In this document: in pieces, positions 46,672-56,726 of the stretch | How positions within the stretch are numbered: the stretch's first letter is position 1 | Layout of the letters: every line of letters begins with the position of its first letter | Assembly: GCF_900188425.1 (NCBI RefSeq) | Contig: NZ_FZON01000021.1 | Span: forward strand, 1 to 64,000 | Source: Antarctobacter heliothermus | GTDB lineage: Bacteria > Pseudomonadota > Alphaproteobacteria > Rhodobacterales > Rhodobacteraceae | Direction of reading: 5' to 3' | DNA: 64,000 nucleotides | Translations under genes and position numbers: made by a program | The notes under the pieces: model-generated | The model's database searches: none | Seen by the model: only the letters and a program-made list of their open reading frames with translations | What the model was told of the DNA's origin: nothing

Positions 46672-48624
46672 TCAGACCAGCACCATGTCCCCGGACACCT
46701 GGCCCAGTTGCGTGTCTTCCAGTGTCACCATGACATTCTGATCGGCAAAGACCACATCGGCGCCCTGCTGCGTCATCTGGGCGATGGCCGCATCGGCATC
46801 GGCATAGCCGAAAGCGGTGAAATCCAGCATGTCCCACGTTTCCAGATCCGTCACGGTGTGGCTGCTGCCATCATCCGTGCCAAACACGAAGGTATCCGAC
46901 AGATAGCCGCCCGACAGGGTGTTGGCACCGCCATTGCCCGTCAGCACGTCATTGGTGCCCTGACCATCGACCCAATCGACCATGTCCGACGCGCTCAACG
47001 CCTTCAGCTCGGCGCTTTCGGAGAATCCCAGCAGCACGTCGGCGCGGCTAGCACCGCCATCCAGCTTGCCGGTCCAATGGGCCAGACCACCCGGATCCGC
47101 ACCGCGGTCCAGCGTGTTCTGATACATCGCGCGGACAAAGTCCTCGTTCGAGCCGCCCCCATAGAGCGCCTGAAATTCCGGCGAATTGGAGAAACCGGTG
47201 GCCACGCGGTTCAGGTTGAAATCCCCGCCGCCCAGGCCGGTGGCCCAGGATTCAAAGCCCGGCGCATCGGGATCGCGGTCGAAACTGGACAAGTACAGCC
47301 GGTAAAGCTGGCCAGTGATTCCGGTGATGTCGCCGGTAAAGGCCCCGTCGCCGTAGATCATGTCATCGCCGCCGCCGCCGCCGATGTTGTCGGACCCCAT
47401 GTTGCCGAACAGGATGTCATTGCCCCCGGCCCCACGCAGGATGTCATCGCCGCCGTCGCCAAAGGCCACGTCCGCCATCATGCCGGTCTGGGCGTTGGGC
47501 AGGCCCTGATCGCCGTCGGACCAAGAGCCGGTATGGATCTCATCGTTGCCGCCGCCGCCGTGGATCGTATCCATCCCGTCGGCCATCGCGTCAAAGACCG
47601 ATCCGGTCACCGCTGCGGTGCGGCTGTCATCGTCACCGGTCAGGATCTCATCCCCTGCGCCGCCCATGATCATGTCATTGCCCGCGCCGCCCGCGATGCC
47701 GCTGTCATACTGTGCCAGCGTCAGCCCACCCGACGCGCCCGCATCTGCGGCATTGGCCACGTTCATGTCCATCTGGCCGGCGTCAATCGCGTCGTCTCCG
47801 CCGTTGCCTTCGAGGATGTCGGCCCCGGTGCCGCCCAGCAGCGTGTCATTGTCCGCACCGCCCGTGATCGTGTCATCGCCACCAAGACCGTCGACCATGT
47901 CATCGCCCGGGCCCGCGTCGAACATGTCGGCGGCGGGCGTCAGTACCACGTCGTCACTGGCTGTTTCACGGTGTTCGGCCAGAATGGCCAGCGCCTCTTC
48001 TTTCGTGGCCACTTCGATATCGCCCGCGGCGGCGGGCAGGATGCCGATATAGCCGTTGGCACCACCCGAGACCTCACCTCCGGTGCCCATGCCGATCCCA
48101 TCCGGAATCTCGACCCCGTGCAAGACGATCTCACGCAGGACAAGCGGCATGATGTCGGCGGCGGTGTAGTCCGTCATGGTGACCGGGCTGAAAAAGTTGC
48201 TGTCGTCGCCCAGATCGTAACTCTGGATGAACGACACGCGGCCTGTGGCATCGGCCATCGGCATCATGCCACCCGAACTCAGCGGCAGCAGCACGTCGCC
48301 GTATTGGCCAACACCTTCGAGCACCTCGACCATACCATCCCGGTCCGCATCGTCGGCAATGGTCGGTGCGACGGAATCGATCGGCACGCCGTTGGCATCA
48401 AACAGCCCGTGAATATGCTGGGCATGCGTTTGCGACGGAGTCAGACCCGTTGCGGAAATCGCGATGTTCAGATAGGTCGATCCGTCGTCATCGGTGACCA
48501 TCGCCAGCACGGCAGTGCCTTCGACGCCCGAACTGTTGAGCGCCCCCAGATCGACCGTCCAAAAGGAATCAGCCTGTTGCACGAAGGTTTCGAATGACGA
48601 GTAGTTAGAGGCCAGATGGGCCAT
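46672..48624 (-). CDS. CHRD-RTX-DUF4214 secreted calcium-binding protein
   Basis: A 650-aa acidic protein without an N-terminal signal peptide. The N-terminal part (about residues 20-190) resembles a CHRD domain (ISATGLTPSQTHAQHIHG). Residues about 235-435 contain RTX nonapeptide-type repeats such as GGDDTITGGADNDTLLGG (GGxGxDxxx pattern). A DUF4214-like segment (about 435-525; RLYLSSFDRDPDAPGFESWA and MYQNTLDRGADPGGLAHWTG) follows, then a second RTX patch and a C-terminal region ending in hydrophobic residues that fits a type I secretion signal. Likely exported by a type I system encoded elsewhere. Role (adhesion, surface layer) inferred. Confidence 0.82.
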   Translation of the reverse strand: MAHLASNYSSFETFVQQADSFWTVDLGALNSSGVEGTAVLAMVTDDDGSTYLNIAISATGLTPSQTHAQHIHGLFDANGVPIDSVAPTIADDADRDGMVEVLEGVGQYGDVLLPLSSGGMMPMADATGRVSFIQSYDLGDDSNFFSPVTMTDYTAADIMPLVLREIVLHGVEIPDGIGMGTGGEVSGGANGYIGILPAAAGDIEVATKEEALAILAEHRETASDDVVLTPAADMFDAGPGDDMVDGLGGDDTITGGADNDTLLGGTGADILEGNGGDDAIDAGQMDMNVANAADAGASGGLTLAQYDSGIAGGAGNDMIMGGAGDEILTGDDDSRTAAVTGSVFDAMADGMDTIHGGGGNDEIHTGSWSDGDQGLPNAQTGMMADVAFGDGGDDILRGAGGNDILFGNMGSDNIGGGGGDDMIYGDGAFTGDITGITGQLYRLYLSSFDRDPDAPGFESWATGLGGGDFNLNRVATGFSNSPEFQALYGGGSNEDFVRAMYQNTLDRGADPGGLAHWTGKLDGGASRADVLLGFSESAELKALSASDMVDWVDGQGTNDVLTGNGGANTLSGGYLSDTFVFGTDDGSSHTVTDLETWDMLDFTAFGYADADAAIAQMTQQGADVVFADQNVMVTLEDTQLGQVSGDMVLV

Positions 48625-48824
48625 GAAAATATCCTCCTAACGCGTTTCTTGTGATCAGAGACACGCGAGGAGTTTTCGAAAGTTTCAGATTTTCTCAGAA
48701 AAACAGGTGCCATCGACGCAGCGAAGCACCTTTGGCAGCGACGTGACGCGCAACCGCGTTCCATCGTCCCTGCGGGAGGCCCCATCGGATGCCCCATTGG
48801 GCGCGATTTTTGAGAGATTGATGG

Positions 48825-48901
48825 TGGTCGGGGCGGCGAGATTCGAACTCACGACCTTCTGTACCCAAAACAGACGCGCTACCAAGCTGCGCCACGCCCC
48901 G
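48825..48901 (-). tRNA. tRNA-Pro (UGG anticodon)
   Basis: A 77-nt cloverleaf on the minus strand. Acceptor arms CGGGGCG and CGCCCCG pair, with discriminator A and encoded CCA. The anticodon stem TCTGT/ACAGA encloses the loop TTTGGGT, giving anticodon TGG. The T arm has GTTCGAATC. Reads proline codons CCN. Confidence 0.95.
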
Positions 48902-48955
48902 ACGACTCGTGCGGTTTATCCGCACAAAAGCAGTTTGAAAAGCCCTCTTTGTGCC

Positions 48956-49777
48956 TCAGCAGGGCCAGGCCGCGCGACGCACAGCCGGGTGCCGGATTTG
49001 CGACCCCTCTTCGATACGCAACATCTTGGCCAGACCGCCATTGATCTCCAGAACAAACTGGACCTGGTCGCCTCCGGGGATGGATGTCAGGTCACCCGGG
49101 GTCGCGCTGTGATGCACCTTGACCACCACGCCGTGACTGTCGGCAAAGATCATGTCGAGCGGGATCAGCGTGTTCTTCATCCAGAAGGCGACAGGCTGCG
49201 GCGCCGGGTAGACAAAGAGCATACCCTTGCTGGTGGGCATGAAATCGACGTTCATCAAGCCCTGCGCGCGGTCCTCGGCGGTCTTGGCCACATCAACGGC
49301 AAAGCGGGCCTTGCCGAAGTCACCACGCACATACAGCGTGTCACTGCGGCACGCACCGATCCGGTTGTCGGGATCGGGTTTGGCGGCGGGATCGACACCG
49401 GCATCTGCGATCGGCTCGTCCCCGATGGGCAGGATCGGTTCCAGTACCGGCGGCACCTCATCCGGCGCGGTTGCGACTGGCGGATCGACCGGCGCATCTG
49501 TTGGCACCTCTTCGGCAGGCGGCTCAGGATCGCTTGGCGCCCGCGCCACCGGCACACCGTCCTCGGGTGCGTCAGCATCCGGGGTCTCTGCCACCGGCCC
49601 CACCGGCCCCACCGGATCCGCTGAATCCAGAGGCTCGACAGGCTCTGCCGCCGGTGCCGATGGCATCGGCGGCGGCACAGCTTCCTGTTCCAGAATCACA
49701 GAGCCATCGCCCTGCCCCAACACCGGCCACGCCACCAGCGCAGCCACAAAACTCAACGCGACAAGGCGCTTTCCCAT
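48956..49777 (-). CDS. exported DUF192-domain protein
   Basis: A 273-aa protein: signal peptide (MGKRLVALSFVAALVAWPVLG), a long linker rich in Pro, Glu and Asp (about residues 30-135), and a DUF192 domain (about 150-265; VDVAKTAEDRAQGLMNVDFM, GMLFVYP, FWMKNTLIPLDMIFAD, HHSATPGD). The domain is a small beta-barrel of unknown function. The ATG at 49777 lies inside the end of the cold shock protein gene, overlapping it by 25 bp. Confidence 0.85.
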   Translation of the reverse strand: MGKRLVALSFVAALVAWPVLGQGDGSVILEQEAVPPPMPSAPAAEPVEPLDSADPVGPVGPVAETPDADAPEDGVPVARAPSDPEPPAEEVPTDAPVDPPVATAPDEVPPVLEPILPIGDEPIADAGVDPAAKPDPDNRIGACRSDTLYVRGDFGKARFAVDVAKTAEDRAQGLMNVDFMPTSKGMLFVYPAPQPVAFWMKNTLIPLDMIFADSHGVVVKVHHSATPGDLTSIPGGDQVQFVLEINGGLAKMLRIEEGSQIRHPAVRRAAWPC

Positions 49778-50301
49778 GCAGTCACTTCCATCGCCATATG
49801 TCCCCGCTTGCCTTCGACCACGCGGATGGCAAGGGCTTCGCCCGGTTGCAACTCCGCGAGGCCCGAGCGGCGCAGGACCTCGATATGAATGAACACATCT
49901 TCGGGTTTTCCGAACACATTTGCAAACCCGAAACCTTTTGCCTTGTCGAACCATTTGACCCGCGCCGGTTCCAGCACGGCTTGTGCCATCACTTCGGGGT
50001 CAATCTGCTCGAAATCCGCCAATGGCGCATTTTCGGGGAGTTCGGGTGGTTCGACCTTCAAAACCTGCGTTGCCTGAACGCCTCGATCGGTGCGCTGGAC
50101 CGTGATTTCTATGACGGCCCCGTCCGCAACCGAGCTTTGCCCAAAGTTACGCAGGACATTCGCATGCAACAGGATGTCCGGTCCGCCACTGTCCGATACG
50201 ACAAAGCCGAAACCCTTGACCGGATCGAACCATTTTACCCGTCCCGCAACCGCGGTCTGGTCTATTTCCTCGTGTGTCAACGCCGTTTCCAACTGTACCA
50301 A
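49753..50301 (-). CDS. cold shock protein with two CSD domains
   Basis: A 182-aa protein with two cold-shock domains: GRVKWFDPVKGFGFVVSD (about residues 20-85) and ARVKWFDKAKGFGFANVFG (about 110-175), each with the RNP1 (KGFGFV/A) motif and a variant RNP2 (ILLHANV, VFIHIEVL). The TTG at 50301 is preferred because GGTGGGGA lies just before it; an ATG at 50364 has no ribosome-binding sequence. Likely a nucleic-acid chaperone. The gene overlaps the DUF192 gene. Confidence 0.8.
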   Translation of the reverse strand: MVQLETALTHEEIDQTAVAGRVKWFDPVKGFGFVVSDSGGPDILLHANVLRNFGQSSVADGAVIEITVQRTDRGVQATQVLKVEPPELPENAPLADFEQIDPEVMAQAVLEPARVKWFDKAKGFGFANVFGKPEDVFIHIEVLRRSGLAELQPGEALAIRVVEGKRGHMAMEVTAWESALSR

Positions 50302-50440
50302 CTTATCCCCACCCCGAGTCTTGGAGCAAAGCCGACCTTCAAGGCAAGACAGGTCAATTGGCATTTTTGTGTCAGAGTCGCCATCCAGACCAATTGAGAT
50401 CCAATGGCTTGTCGTGAAAACGCATGTTTCTTCAACAGGA

Positions 50441-51046
50441 TCACGGATTCAGGCGGGCAATGTTCCAACTGTCTGACATATCCTTTCGAGACCAGCGGAA
50501 CCTGTCGTGCAGTCGAAATGCTCCGTCTGCCCAGAATTCAATCTCCAGCGGACTGATCCGATATCCTCCCCAGAACGGCGGTCGCGGCGGATTTGTGCCC
50601 TGGCGCGCGGTGATCCGTGCGACCTCAGCCATCAACGCCGCGCGACTGGACAGTGGCTGGCTTTGATGACTGGCCCAGGCCCCCAACCGGCTCTTGAGGG
50701 AGCGTGAGGCATAGTAGGCATCGGCCTGGGGGCCGTCCTCTTTTTCCACCAGTCCGCGCACGCGAATCTGTCGGCGCAGGGATTTCCAGTGCATCACAAA
50801 GGCCGCCTTGCCCGCCTGGTCAATTTCCTGCGCCTTGCGGCTTTCGTAATTGGTATAAAAAACAAAAGCCGCGCTTTCGATTTCTTTCAGCAGCACCATG
50901 CGCGCGTTGGGCAGCCCGTCGGCGTCGACCGTCGAAAGGGCAATGGAATTGGGGTCGTTTACCTCGGTGCCTTCGGCTTCGGTCAGCCAGCTTTGGGCGA
51001 TGACAAACGGATCGTCCCCGGCAAAAATCCCGCTACGGTCGCTCAT
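50441..51046 (-). CDS. pdxH: pyridoxamine 5'-phosphate oxidase
   Basis: A 201-aa FMN-dependent oxidase producing pyridoxal 5'-phosphate (vitamin B6). Motifs include [28 protein letters not shown] (core [19 protein letters not shown]), [13 protein letters not shown], and the C-terminal [19 protein letters not shown]. The ATG at 51046 is preferred over an upstream start, giving the normal family length. Divergent from fabI. Confidence 0.95.
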   Translation of the reverse strand: MSDRSGIFAGDDPFVIAQSWLTEAEGTEVNDPNSIALSTVDADGLPNARMVLLKEIESAAFVFYTNYESRKAQEIDQAGKAAFVMHWKSLRRQIRVRGLVEKEDGPQADAYYASRSLKSRLGAWASHQSQPLSSRAALMAEVARITARQGTNPPRPPFWGGYRISPLEIEFWADGAFRLHDRFRWSRKDMSDSWNIARLNP

Positions 51047-51191
51047 CGTGTCTCTCCTTCTGGCCGTTGCCGCGACTTGGCGCCTGTGTCGCCCGGGATG
51101 CAAGGCAGGTTTTGCGCCAACGGCAGGCTTGATGGTCCCCATGCGATACCCTAAAGGTCGCTTTATCAAAGATCTGGCTGAAAGGGCGACA

Positions 51192-51998
51192 ATGTCAAAC
51201 CAGTTGATGGCGGGAAAACGCGGCCTGATCATGGGATTGGCCAATGACAAGTCAATCGCCTGGGGCATCGCCAAGGCCTGCGCCGACTCCGGGGCGGATC
51301 TGGCGTTTTCCTATCAGGGTGAGGCGCTGAAAAAGCGCGTCGATCCGCTGGCCGGGCAACTGGGATCGGATTTTGTGCTGCCCTGCGATGTCGGTGACGA
51401 AGCGTCGATAGACGCGCTTTTTGCCGGACTGAAGGAACGCTGGGACACGCTGGATTTTGTCGTCCACGCCATCGGTTTTTCCGACAAGAATGAGCTGCGC
51501 GGGCGCTATGTGGACACGTCGAAATCCAACTTTACCATGACGATGGATATCTCTGTTTACAGCTTTACCAGCGTGATGCAGCGCGCCGAAAAGATGATGA
51601 AAAACGGGGGCAGTGCTGTGACCCTGACCTACTATGGCGCTGAACGTATCATGCCGCACTATAATGTGATGGGTGTGGCCAAGGCGGCGCTGGAGGCTTC
51701 GGTCCGCTATCTGGCAGAGGATCTGGGCAAGGACGGCATCCGCGTCAACGCGATCAGCGCCGGCCCGATCAAGACGCTGGCCGCCAGCGGCATCGGCGAT
51801 TTCCGCTACATCATGAAGTGGAATGAATACAACTCTCCGCTGCGCCGCAACGTGACCATTCAGGATGTTGGCAAATCGGCACTGTACCTGCTGTCAGATC
51901 TGGGCAGCGGCGTCACCGGCGAGACGCACCATGTGGACGCGGGTTATCATGTCGTCGGCATGAAGGCGGTGGACGCGCCGGACATCTCCAAGGGCTGA
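51192..51998 (+). CDS. fabI: enoyl-[acyl-carrier-protein] reductase FabI
   Basis: A 268-aa NADH-dependent enoyl-ACP reductase of the short-chain dehydrogenase superfamily, the last step of fatty-acid elongation. The FabI-type cofactor loop [11 protein letters not shown] and the catalytic pair Tyr/Lys in [19 protein letters not shown] are present. The ATG at 51192 starts the conserved core. Enzyme targeted by triclosan in other bacteria. Confidence 0.94.
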   Translation: MSNQLMAGKRGLIMGLANDKSIAWGIAKACADSGADLAFSYQGEALKKRVDPLAGQLGSDFVLPCDVGDEASIDALFAGLKERWDTLDFVVHAIGFSDKNELRGRYVDTSKSNFTMTMDISVYSFTSVMQRAEKMMKNGGSAVTLTYYGAERIMPHYNVMGVAKAALEASVRYLAEDLGKDGIRVNAISAGPIKTLAASGIGDFRYIMKWNEYNSPLRRNVTIQDVGKSALYLLSDLGSGVTGETHHVDAGYHVVGMKAVDAPDISKG

Positions 51999-52121
51999 GC
52001 GTCCGGCGACCCGCCCCAGCGGCAGCGCATGACACGCCCCGGCCCCCGCGCCGGGAACCTAACCGTTTGACAGGCTGCGCGGCCTCTGGCCTGCTGTGAT
52101 CAAAGCGTTCCGGAGCGAGTC

Positions 52122-52724
52122 ATGGACTGGACCCACCTGCTGGCCTTCAACCTGACCTTGCTGGCGGCCATGGCCGCCCCGGGGCCCGCGCTGCTGTACG
52201 CTCTGCGGCAGTCCATTGCCGGCGGGATCCGGGTCGGCGTGGCGACTGGCGCCGGACTGGGCCTGGTGGCGGCGGGCTGGACCGGCGCGGCCCTGTTGGG
52301 GCTGGAGGCACTGTTTACCCTGTTTCCTTTTGCCTATGGCGCGATGAAACTGGCGGGGGCGCTATACCTGCTGTGGATCGCATGGCACCTGTGGCGGGAC
52401 GCGAAAAACCCGGTCTCTGACAGCGCAAATCCCGGAGCGCGCGCCTTTCTGGGCGGGATGCTGGTCAGCTTGTTGAACCCCAAATCGGTGCTTTTTGCGG
52501 CCTCGGTGCTGGTGGTGATCTTTCCGGCAGGCCTGACCCTGGCGGACAAGGCGGTGATCGTGCTGAACCATTTCACCGTCGAGATCTGCGTCTACACCGC
52601 CTTTGCCGCACTACTGTCGACACCGCCAGCACGCACCGGGTATCTGCGGGCCAAGCCGGGGATCGACCGGATTGCGGCACTGGTTCTGGGCGCGCTAGGT
52701 TTGCGGCTGCTGTTCGGACGTTGA
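52122..52724 (+). CDS. LysE-family amino acid exporter
   Basis: A 200-aa inner-membrane protein with about six helices. The N-terminal [31 protein letters not shown] (core [17 protein letters not shown]) and the mid-protein [15 protein letters not shown] are typical of LysE/RhtB exporters. The substrate (amino acid or derivative) is unknown. Confidence 0.88.
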   Translation: MDWTHLLAFNLTLLAAMAAPGPALLYALRQSIAGGIRVGVATGAGLGLVAAGWTGAALLGLEALFTLFPFAYGAMKLAGALYLLWIAWHLWRDAKNPVSDSANPGARAFLGGMLVSLLNPKSVLFAASVLVVIFPAGLTLADKAVIVLNHFTVEICVYTAFAALLSTPPARTGYLRAKPGIDRIAALVLGALGLRLLFGR

Positions 52725-53010
52725 GGCCGTGCCACCAATCGACCGGTGCGGTTGGTGGCAGACACTTTTTCTGCCTGGCAGGCGCATTCATCGCAGCCTG
52801 CCTTGCCGGTTTTCACTCTGTCAGACATGTCTGTGTGCTGAACCACAACGTCATGCGCGCCGACTGCACCGCGCCCGCAGCCCCGCCCGGACGCAGGGCT
52901 TTCTTTTCACCTCCCTGACCTGTCACCACAGAACGGGTGTGTTGCGACTTCCCTCGCCCTCGCTGGCTTGCTATGCCCTTGCGCACCCTCACCATTGGAG
53001 ACAGAGCGCC

Positions 53011-53514
53011 ATGACCGACCGCCTGCCGCACGAAAAAGGCTTTCACGTCAGTTGGGACCAGCTGCACCGGGACGCACGCGCCCTCGCGTGGCGACTACAG
53101 GGACGCGGCCCCGATGACGGCGCCTGGCGGGCCGTGGTGGCAATCACGCGCGGCGGCATGGCACCGGCAATGATTGTCGCGCGCGAACTGGACATCCGCA
53201 TCGTCGATACGATCAGCGTGAAGAGCTACAACCATCAGGCCCAAAGCGCGCCCAAGGTGATCAAATCGCCGAACATGGAATACATCGGCGACGGTACCGG
53301 AGTGCTGGTGGTGGACGATCTGGTCGACACCGGCCGCACACTGGAAGTGGTGCGCGCCCATATGCCGAACGCACATGTGGCGACAGTCTACGCCAAGCCC
53401 CAGGGTCGCCCGCAGGTGGACACCTTTGTCACCGAAGTGAGCCAGGACACCTGGATCTTTTTCCCTTGGGACATGGCGCTGCAATACGTCAAACCCTATC
53501 GCGGCGACGACTGA
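53011..53514 (+). CDS. gpt: xanthine-guanine phosphoribosyltransferase
   Basis: A 167-aa purine salvage enzyme adding ribose phosphate to xanthine or guanine. The PRPP-binding motif [18 protein letters not shown] and the FPWD motif near the C-terminus are diagnostic. The ATG at 53011 is preceded by GGAGACAGA. Upstream 52725-53010 shows no gene. Confidence 0.92.
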   Translation: MTDRLPHEKGFHVSWDQLHRDARALAWRLQGRGPDDGAWRAVVAITRGGMAPAMIVARELDIRIVDTISVKSYNHQAQSAPKVIKSPNMEYIGDGTGVLVVDDLVDTGRTLEVVRAHMPNAHVATVYAKPQGRPQVDTFVTEVSQDTWIFFPWDMALQYVKPYRGDD

Positions 53515-53555
53515 GGACGTGATCCAAAGGCGCGCCTGACGGCGCACTCTCACTC

Positions 53556-53600
53556 TTGGGGGCATAGCCCCCAAACCCCCAGGCGAGGGCTCTGCCCTCG
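53556..53600. repeat. tandem palindromes between gpt and the aminotransferase gene
   Basis: TTGGGGGC (53556-53563) with GCCCCCAA (53567-53574), then CGAGGGC (53584-53590) with GCCCTCG (53594-53600), form two perfect hairpins with 3-base loops. Such tandem palindromes recur in Rhodobacteraceae genomes and may be REP-like or act as transcript ends. Confidence 0.5.
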
Positions 53601-53651
53601 CGCTCCCGGGACATTTCTGGACAGAAGAAATCGCCAGACGGAGGTGATACA

Positions 53652-54848
53652 ATGGTCTCGCGCACGGACGCCACCTTTTTTCCACCGATCCCGGAGGCAC
53701 AGCGCTGGTTGCGCGGGGTCACGTTTCCCAAGGACCGGCCCTTGATCAACCTCAGTCAGGCCGCCCCGGCCGACCCGCCACCGCCCGCCATGCGCGCCGC
53801 GATGGCGCAGATGATGGAGGAACCGTCCAGTCACTCTTACGGTCCGGTACTGGGGTTGCCGGGGTTGCGCGCGGCGCTGGCCGCAGAGTGGTCCGGGCAC
53901 TATGGTGGCTCGGTTGATCCAGCGCAGGTGGCCATCACCGCCGGGTGCAATCAGGCCTTTGCCGCCATGATTGCCGCGACTTGCGGTGAAGGCGACGAGG
54001 TGATCCTGCCGGTGCCGTGGTATTTCAATCACAAGATGTGGCTGGACATGAGCGGAGTGAAGGCCGTTCCACTGCCTTGCGGGCCGGATCTGCTGCCCGA
54101 TCCGCAGGCGGCGCGCGCCCTGATCACACCGCGCACGCGGGCCATTGCCATGGTGACGCCGAACAACCCCTGCGGAGTGGAGTATCCAGCCGAGGTGTTG
54201 GACGGCTTTTTTGAGGTGTGTCGGGACGCAGGCATCCGGTTGATCGTGGATGAGACTTACCGCGATTTCGACTCGCGCAGCGGGGCACCGCACGGGTTGC
54301 TGACGCGCGACGGCTGGGACGAGACGCTGATTCAGCTTTACAGCTTTTCCAAGGTCTACCGGCTGACCGGGCATCGTGTCGGTGCCATTATCGGAGCGGC
54401 CCCCTTGTTGCATCAGATCGAGAAGTTTCAGGACACCGTGGCGATCTGCGCGCCCTCTCTGGGGCAACGCGCGGCGCAATGGGGATTGGAACATCTGGCG
54501 CAGTGGACGGCCGAGCAGCGCGACGAGATCCTGGATCGGCGCGCCGCCGTCGAACAGCATTTTGCTCCGCTAGCAGCAAAAGGCTGGGCGCTGTTGGGCT
54601 GTGGCGCCTATTTTGCCTATATCGAACACCCCTTTGCCGAAGGCTCGGCCCAGCTCGCGCCGCGATTGGTGCGCGACGCGGGTGTGTTGATCCTGCCCGC
54701 CACGATGTTCACCCCCGAGGGCGACCGCAGCGGCGACCGGCAGTTTCGGGTGGCCTTTGCCAATTCCGACCGCGCCGGCATCGCAGAATTCGCCCGACGG
54801 CTGTCACAGGTCGAAGGCCCCCTTGCAGCCTCGCAAGGCGCGGAATAG
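53652..54848 (+). CDS. PLP-dependent aminotransferase class I/II
   Basis: A 398-aa fold-type I aminotransferase. Signature SFSKVYRLTGHRVG holds the PLP lysine Lys234; TPNNPCGVEYPAEVL and IVDETYRDF lie ahead. The substrate cannot be told from sequence. An ORF extends the frame upstream but the ATG at 53652 is supported by GGAGGTG. Confidence 0.9.
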   Translation: MVSRTDATFFPPIPEAQRWLRGVTFPKDRPLINLSQAAPADPPPPAMRAAMAQMMEEPSSHSYGPVLGLPGLRAALAAEWSGHYGGSVDPAQVAITAGCNQAFAAMIAATCGEGDEVILPVPWYFNHKMWLDMSGVKAVPLPCGPDLLPDPQAARALITPRTRAIAMVTPNNPCGVEYPAEVLDGFFEVCRDAGIRLIVDETYRDFDSRSGAPHGLLTRDGWDETLIQLYSFSKVYRLTGHRVGAIIGAAPLLHQIEKFQDTVAICAPSLGQRAAQWGLEHLAQWTAEQRDEILDRRAAVEQHFAPLAAKGWALLGCGAYFAYIEHPFAEGSAQLAPRLVRDAGVLILPATMFTPEGDRSGDRQFRVAFANSDRAGIAEFARRLSQVEGPLAASQGAE

Positions 54849-54877
54849 ACAGGGGCGGAACTGCGCGGGAGGGCGGC

Positions 54878-56722
54878 ATGGCTGCGAAAAAATCCGGTAT
54901 CGGAAAGTACTTCGTCTGGGGCCTGCTGGGTCTGCTTTTGTTGGGGTTGGGCGGCTTTGGTGCCACCAGCTTTTCCGGCACTGTTCGCTCTATCGGCAAG
55001 GTCGGTGAGGCCGAGATTTCGACCTCGGATTACTTCCGTGCCCTGCAGAGCGAGATGCGCAATGTCCAGCAGCGGACCGGACAGGCGCTGAGTTTTCAGC
55101 AAGCACAGTCGATGGGCCTGACCCAGCAGGTGCTGAGCCAGATGGTGGTGACCGCCGCGCTGGAGAACGAGGCTGCTGTATTGGGCATTTCCGTTGGGGA
55201 TGCGCGTTTGGCCGAAGACCTGCGCAATATCGGTGCCTTTCAGGGCGTCGATGGCAGTTTCAACCGTGACGCCTACAAGCTGACGCTGGAAAACGCCGGG
55301 TTGAATGAGCGCGCGTTTGAGGAAAAGCTGCGCGACGAAAGCGCCAGCACGCTGTTGCAGGGGGCGGTTCTGGCCGGGGTGCGCCTGCCCGACACCTATG
55401 TCAACACGCTGATCGGCTATACCGGAGAGCGTCGCGCCTTTACCTGGGCCGAAGTGGATGAGAGCGAACTGGAGGTTCTGCCCGCCCCCACCGAGGACGA
55501 ACTGCGCGCGCATTACGAAGAGAACATCGCCCTGTTCACCCGCCCCGAGACCAAGCGCCTGACCTATGTCTGGCTGACGCCTGAAATGATCGTGGACAGT
55601 GTCGAGGTCGATGAGGACAGCCTGCGCGCCGCCTATGACGAACGCATCGAAGAGTTCGATCTGCCGGAGCGCCGCCTGGTCGAACGCCTGGTGTTCAACG
55701 ATCAGGCGGCGGCAGAAGCCGCGCTGGCGCGCATCGTCGCCGGAGAGGCCGTGTTCGAGGATCTGGTCGATGATCGAGGGTTGGACCTGTCGGACACTGA
55801 CATGGGCGATGTGACGCGCGGTGATCTGGGTAAAGCCGCCGACGCGGTTTTTGACACCGATGTGGGTCAGGTGGCTGGCCCTGCGCCCACCACGTTGGGA
55901 CCGGCGTTGTTCCGGGTCAACGCGGTGCTGCCTGCCCAACTGACGTCATTCGAGGAAGCCATCCCGGCGCTGCGCGGCGAACTGGCGTTGGACCGTGCCC
56001 GCCGTGTGATCGACACCCAAATGCAGAGCTTTGACGACGAAATGGCAGCAGGTGTCACGCTGGACGAACTGGCGGCCTCCACCGATCTGGTCGCGGGCAC
56101 CTTGGGCTGGATCGGCGAGAACGATGAGGACATCGCAGGCTATCCCGCCTTCCGCGAGGCGGCGGATGCGGTGGACCTGTCGGACTATCCGGCGATCGCC
56201 CAGTTGGGAGACGGCGGGGTGTTTGCGCTGCGCCTGGACGAGATACTGGACCCGGAGCCTTTCCCCTATGAAGAGGTCGAACTGCGGGTGCAGGCGGATT
56301 GGCGGCGCGCGCAAAAGGCGGATGCGCTGTTTGCCCGGGCCGAGGCCCTTGCCGGTGAACTGGGCGAAGGCGTGACCTTTGATGGAGCGGGTCTTGAGGC
56401 TGCGACCGAAGACGGGCTGACACGCAATGCCTTTGGCGCCGATCTGCCGCGTCCGGTGCTGGAGGCCGTGTTCGACATGGCACCAAACGAGGTGCGCGCC
56501 GTGCGGGCGGACGATCTGGCCGTTGTGGTGCGCATGGATGAAATCCTGGCCGTCGACACCGACAGCGAGCAGTCAAAGCAACTGGCCCAGTTGTTCCGCG
56601 ATCAAGCGGCGCAGGACGTGGCACAGGACCTGTTCCGCGCTCTGTCGACCGATATCCAGACCCGCGCGGGCGTCGAGCTGGACCAGCCCGCCATCAACGC
56701 GGTGCACGCGAACTTTCAGTGA
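54878..56722 (+). CDS. membrane-anchored PpiD-like peptidyl-prolyl isomerase
   Basis: A 614-aa protein with one N-terminal helix (about residues 11-33) and a large periplasmic part: a SurA/PpiD-like chaperone region (about 40-220) and a parvulin-type domain (about 240-360), then a long C-terminal region. Layout matches PpiD/SurA chaperones that help folding of envelope proteins. It precedes trpE by 4 bp. Confidence 0.85.
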   Translation: MAAKKSGIGKYFVWGLLGLLLLGLGGFGATSFSGTVRSIGKVGEAEISTSDYFRALQSEMRNVQQRTGQALSFQQAQSMGLTQQVLSQMVVTAALENEAAVLGISVGDARLAEDLRNIGAFQGVDGSFNRDAYKLTLENAGLNERAFEEKLRDESASTLLQGAVLAGVRLPDTYVNTLIGYTGERRAFTWAEVDESELEVLPAPTEDELRAHYEENIALFTRPETKRLTYVWLTPEMIVDSVEVDEDSLRAAYDERIEEFDLPERRLVERLVFNDQAAAEAALARIVAGEAVFEDLVDDRGLDLSDTDMGDVTRGDLGKAADAVFDTDVGQVAGPAPTTLGPALFRVNAVLPAQLTSFEEAIPALRGELALDRARRVIDTQMQSFDDEMAAGVTLDELAASTDLVAGTLGWIGENDEDIAGYPAFREAADAVDLSDYPAIAQLGDGGVFALRLDEILDPEPFPYEEVELRVQADWRRAQKADALFARAEALAGELGEGVTFDGAGLEAATEDGLTRNAFGADLPRPVLEAVFDMAPNEVRAVRADDLAVVVRMDEILAVDTDSEQSKQLAQLFRDQAAQDVAQDLFRALSTDIQTRAGVELDQPAINAVHANFQ

Positions 56723-56726
56723 GACC

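Noticed and set aside
47300-47950. Repeat array resembling a CRISPR
   Set aside because: The repeats are coding RTX nonapeptides in one frame; there are no regular spacers or cas genes.
46588-48597. A 669-codon open frame on the plus strand over the RTX gene
   Set aside because: Antisense to the RTX repeats; the repetitive DNA creates a repetitive but meaningless frame.
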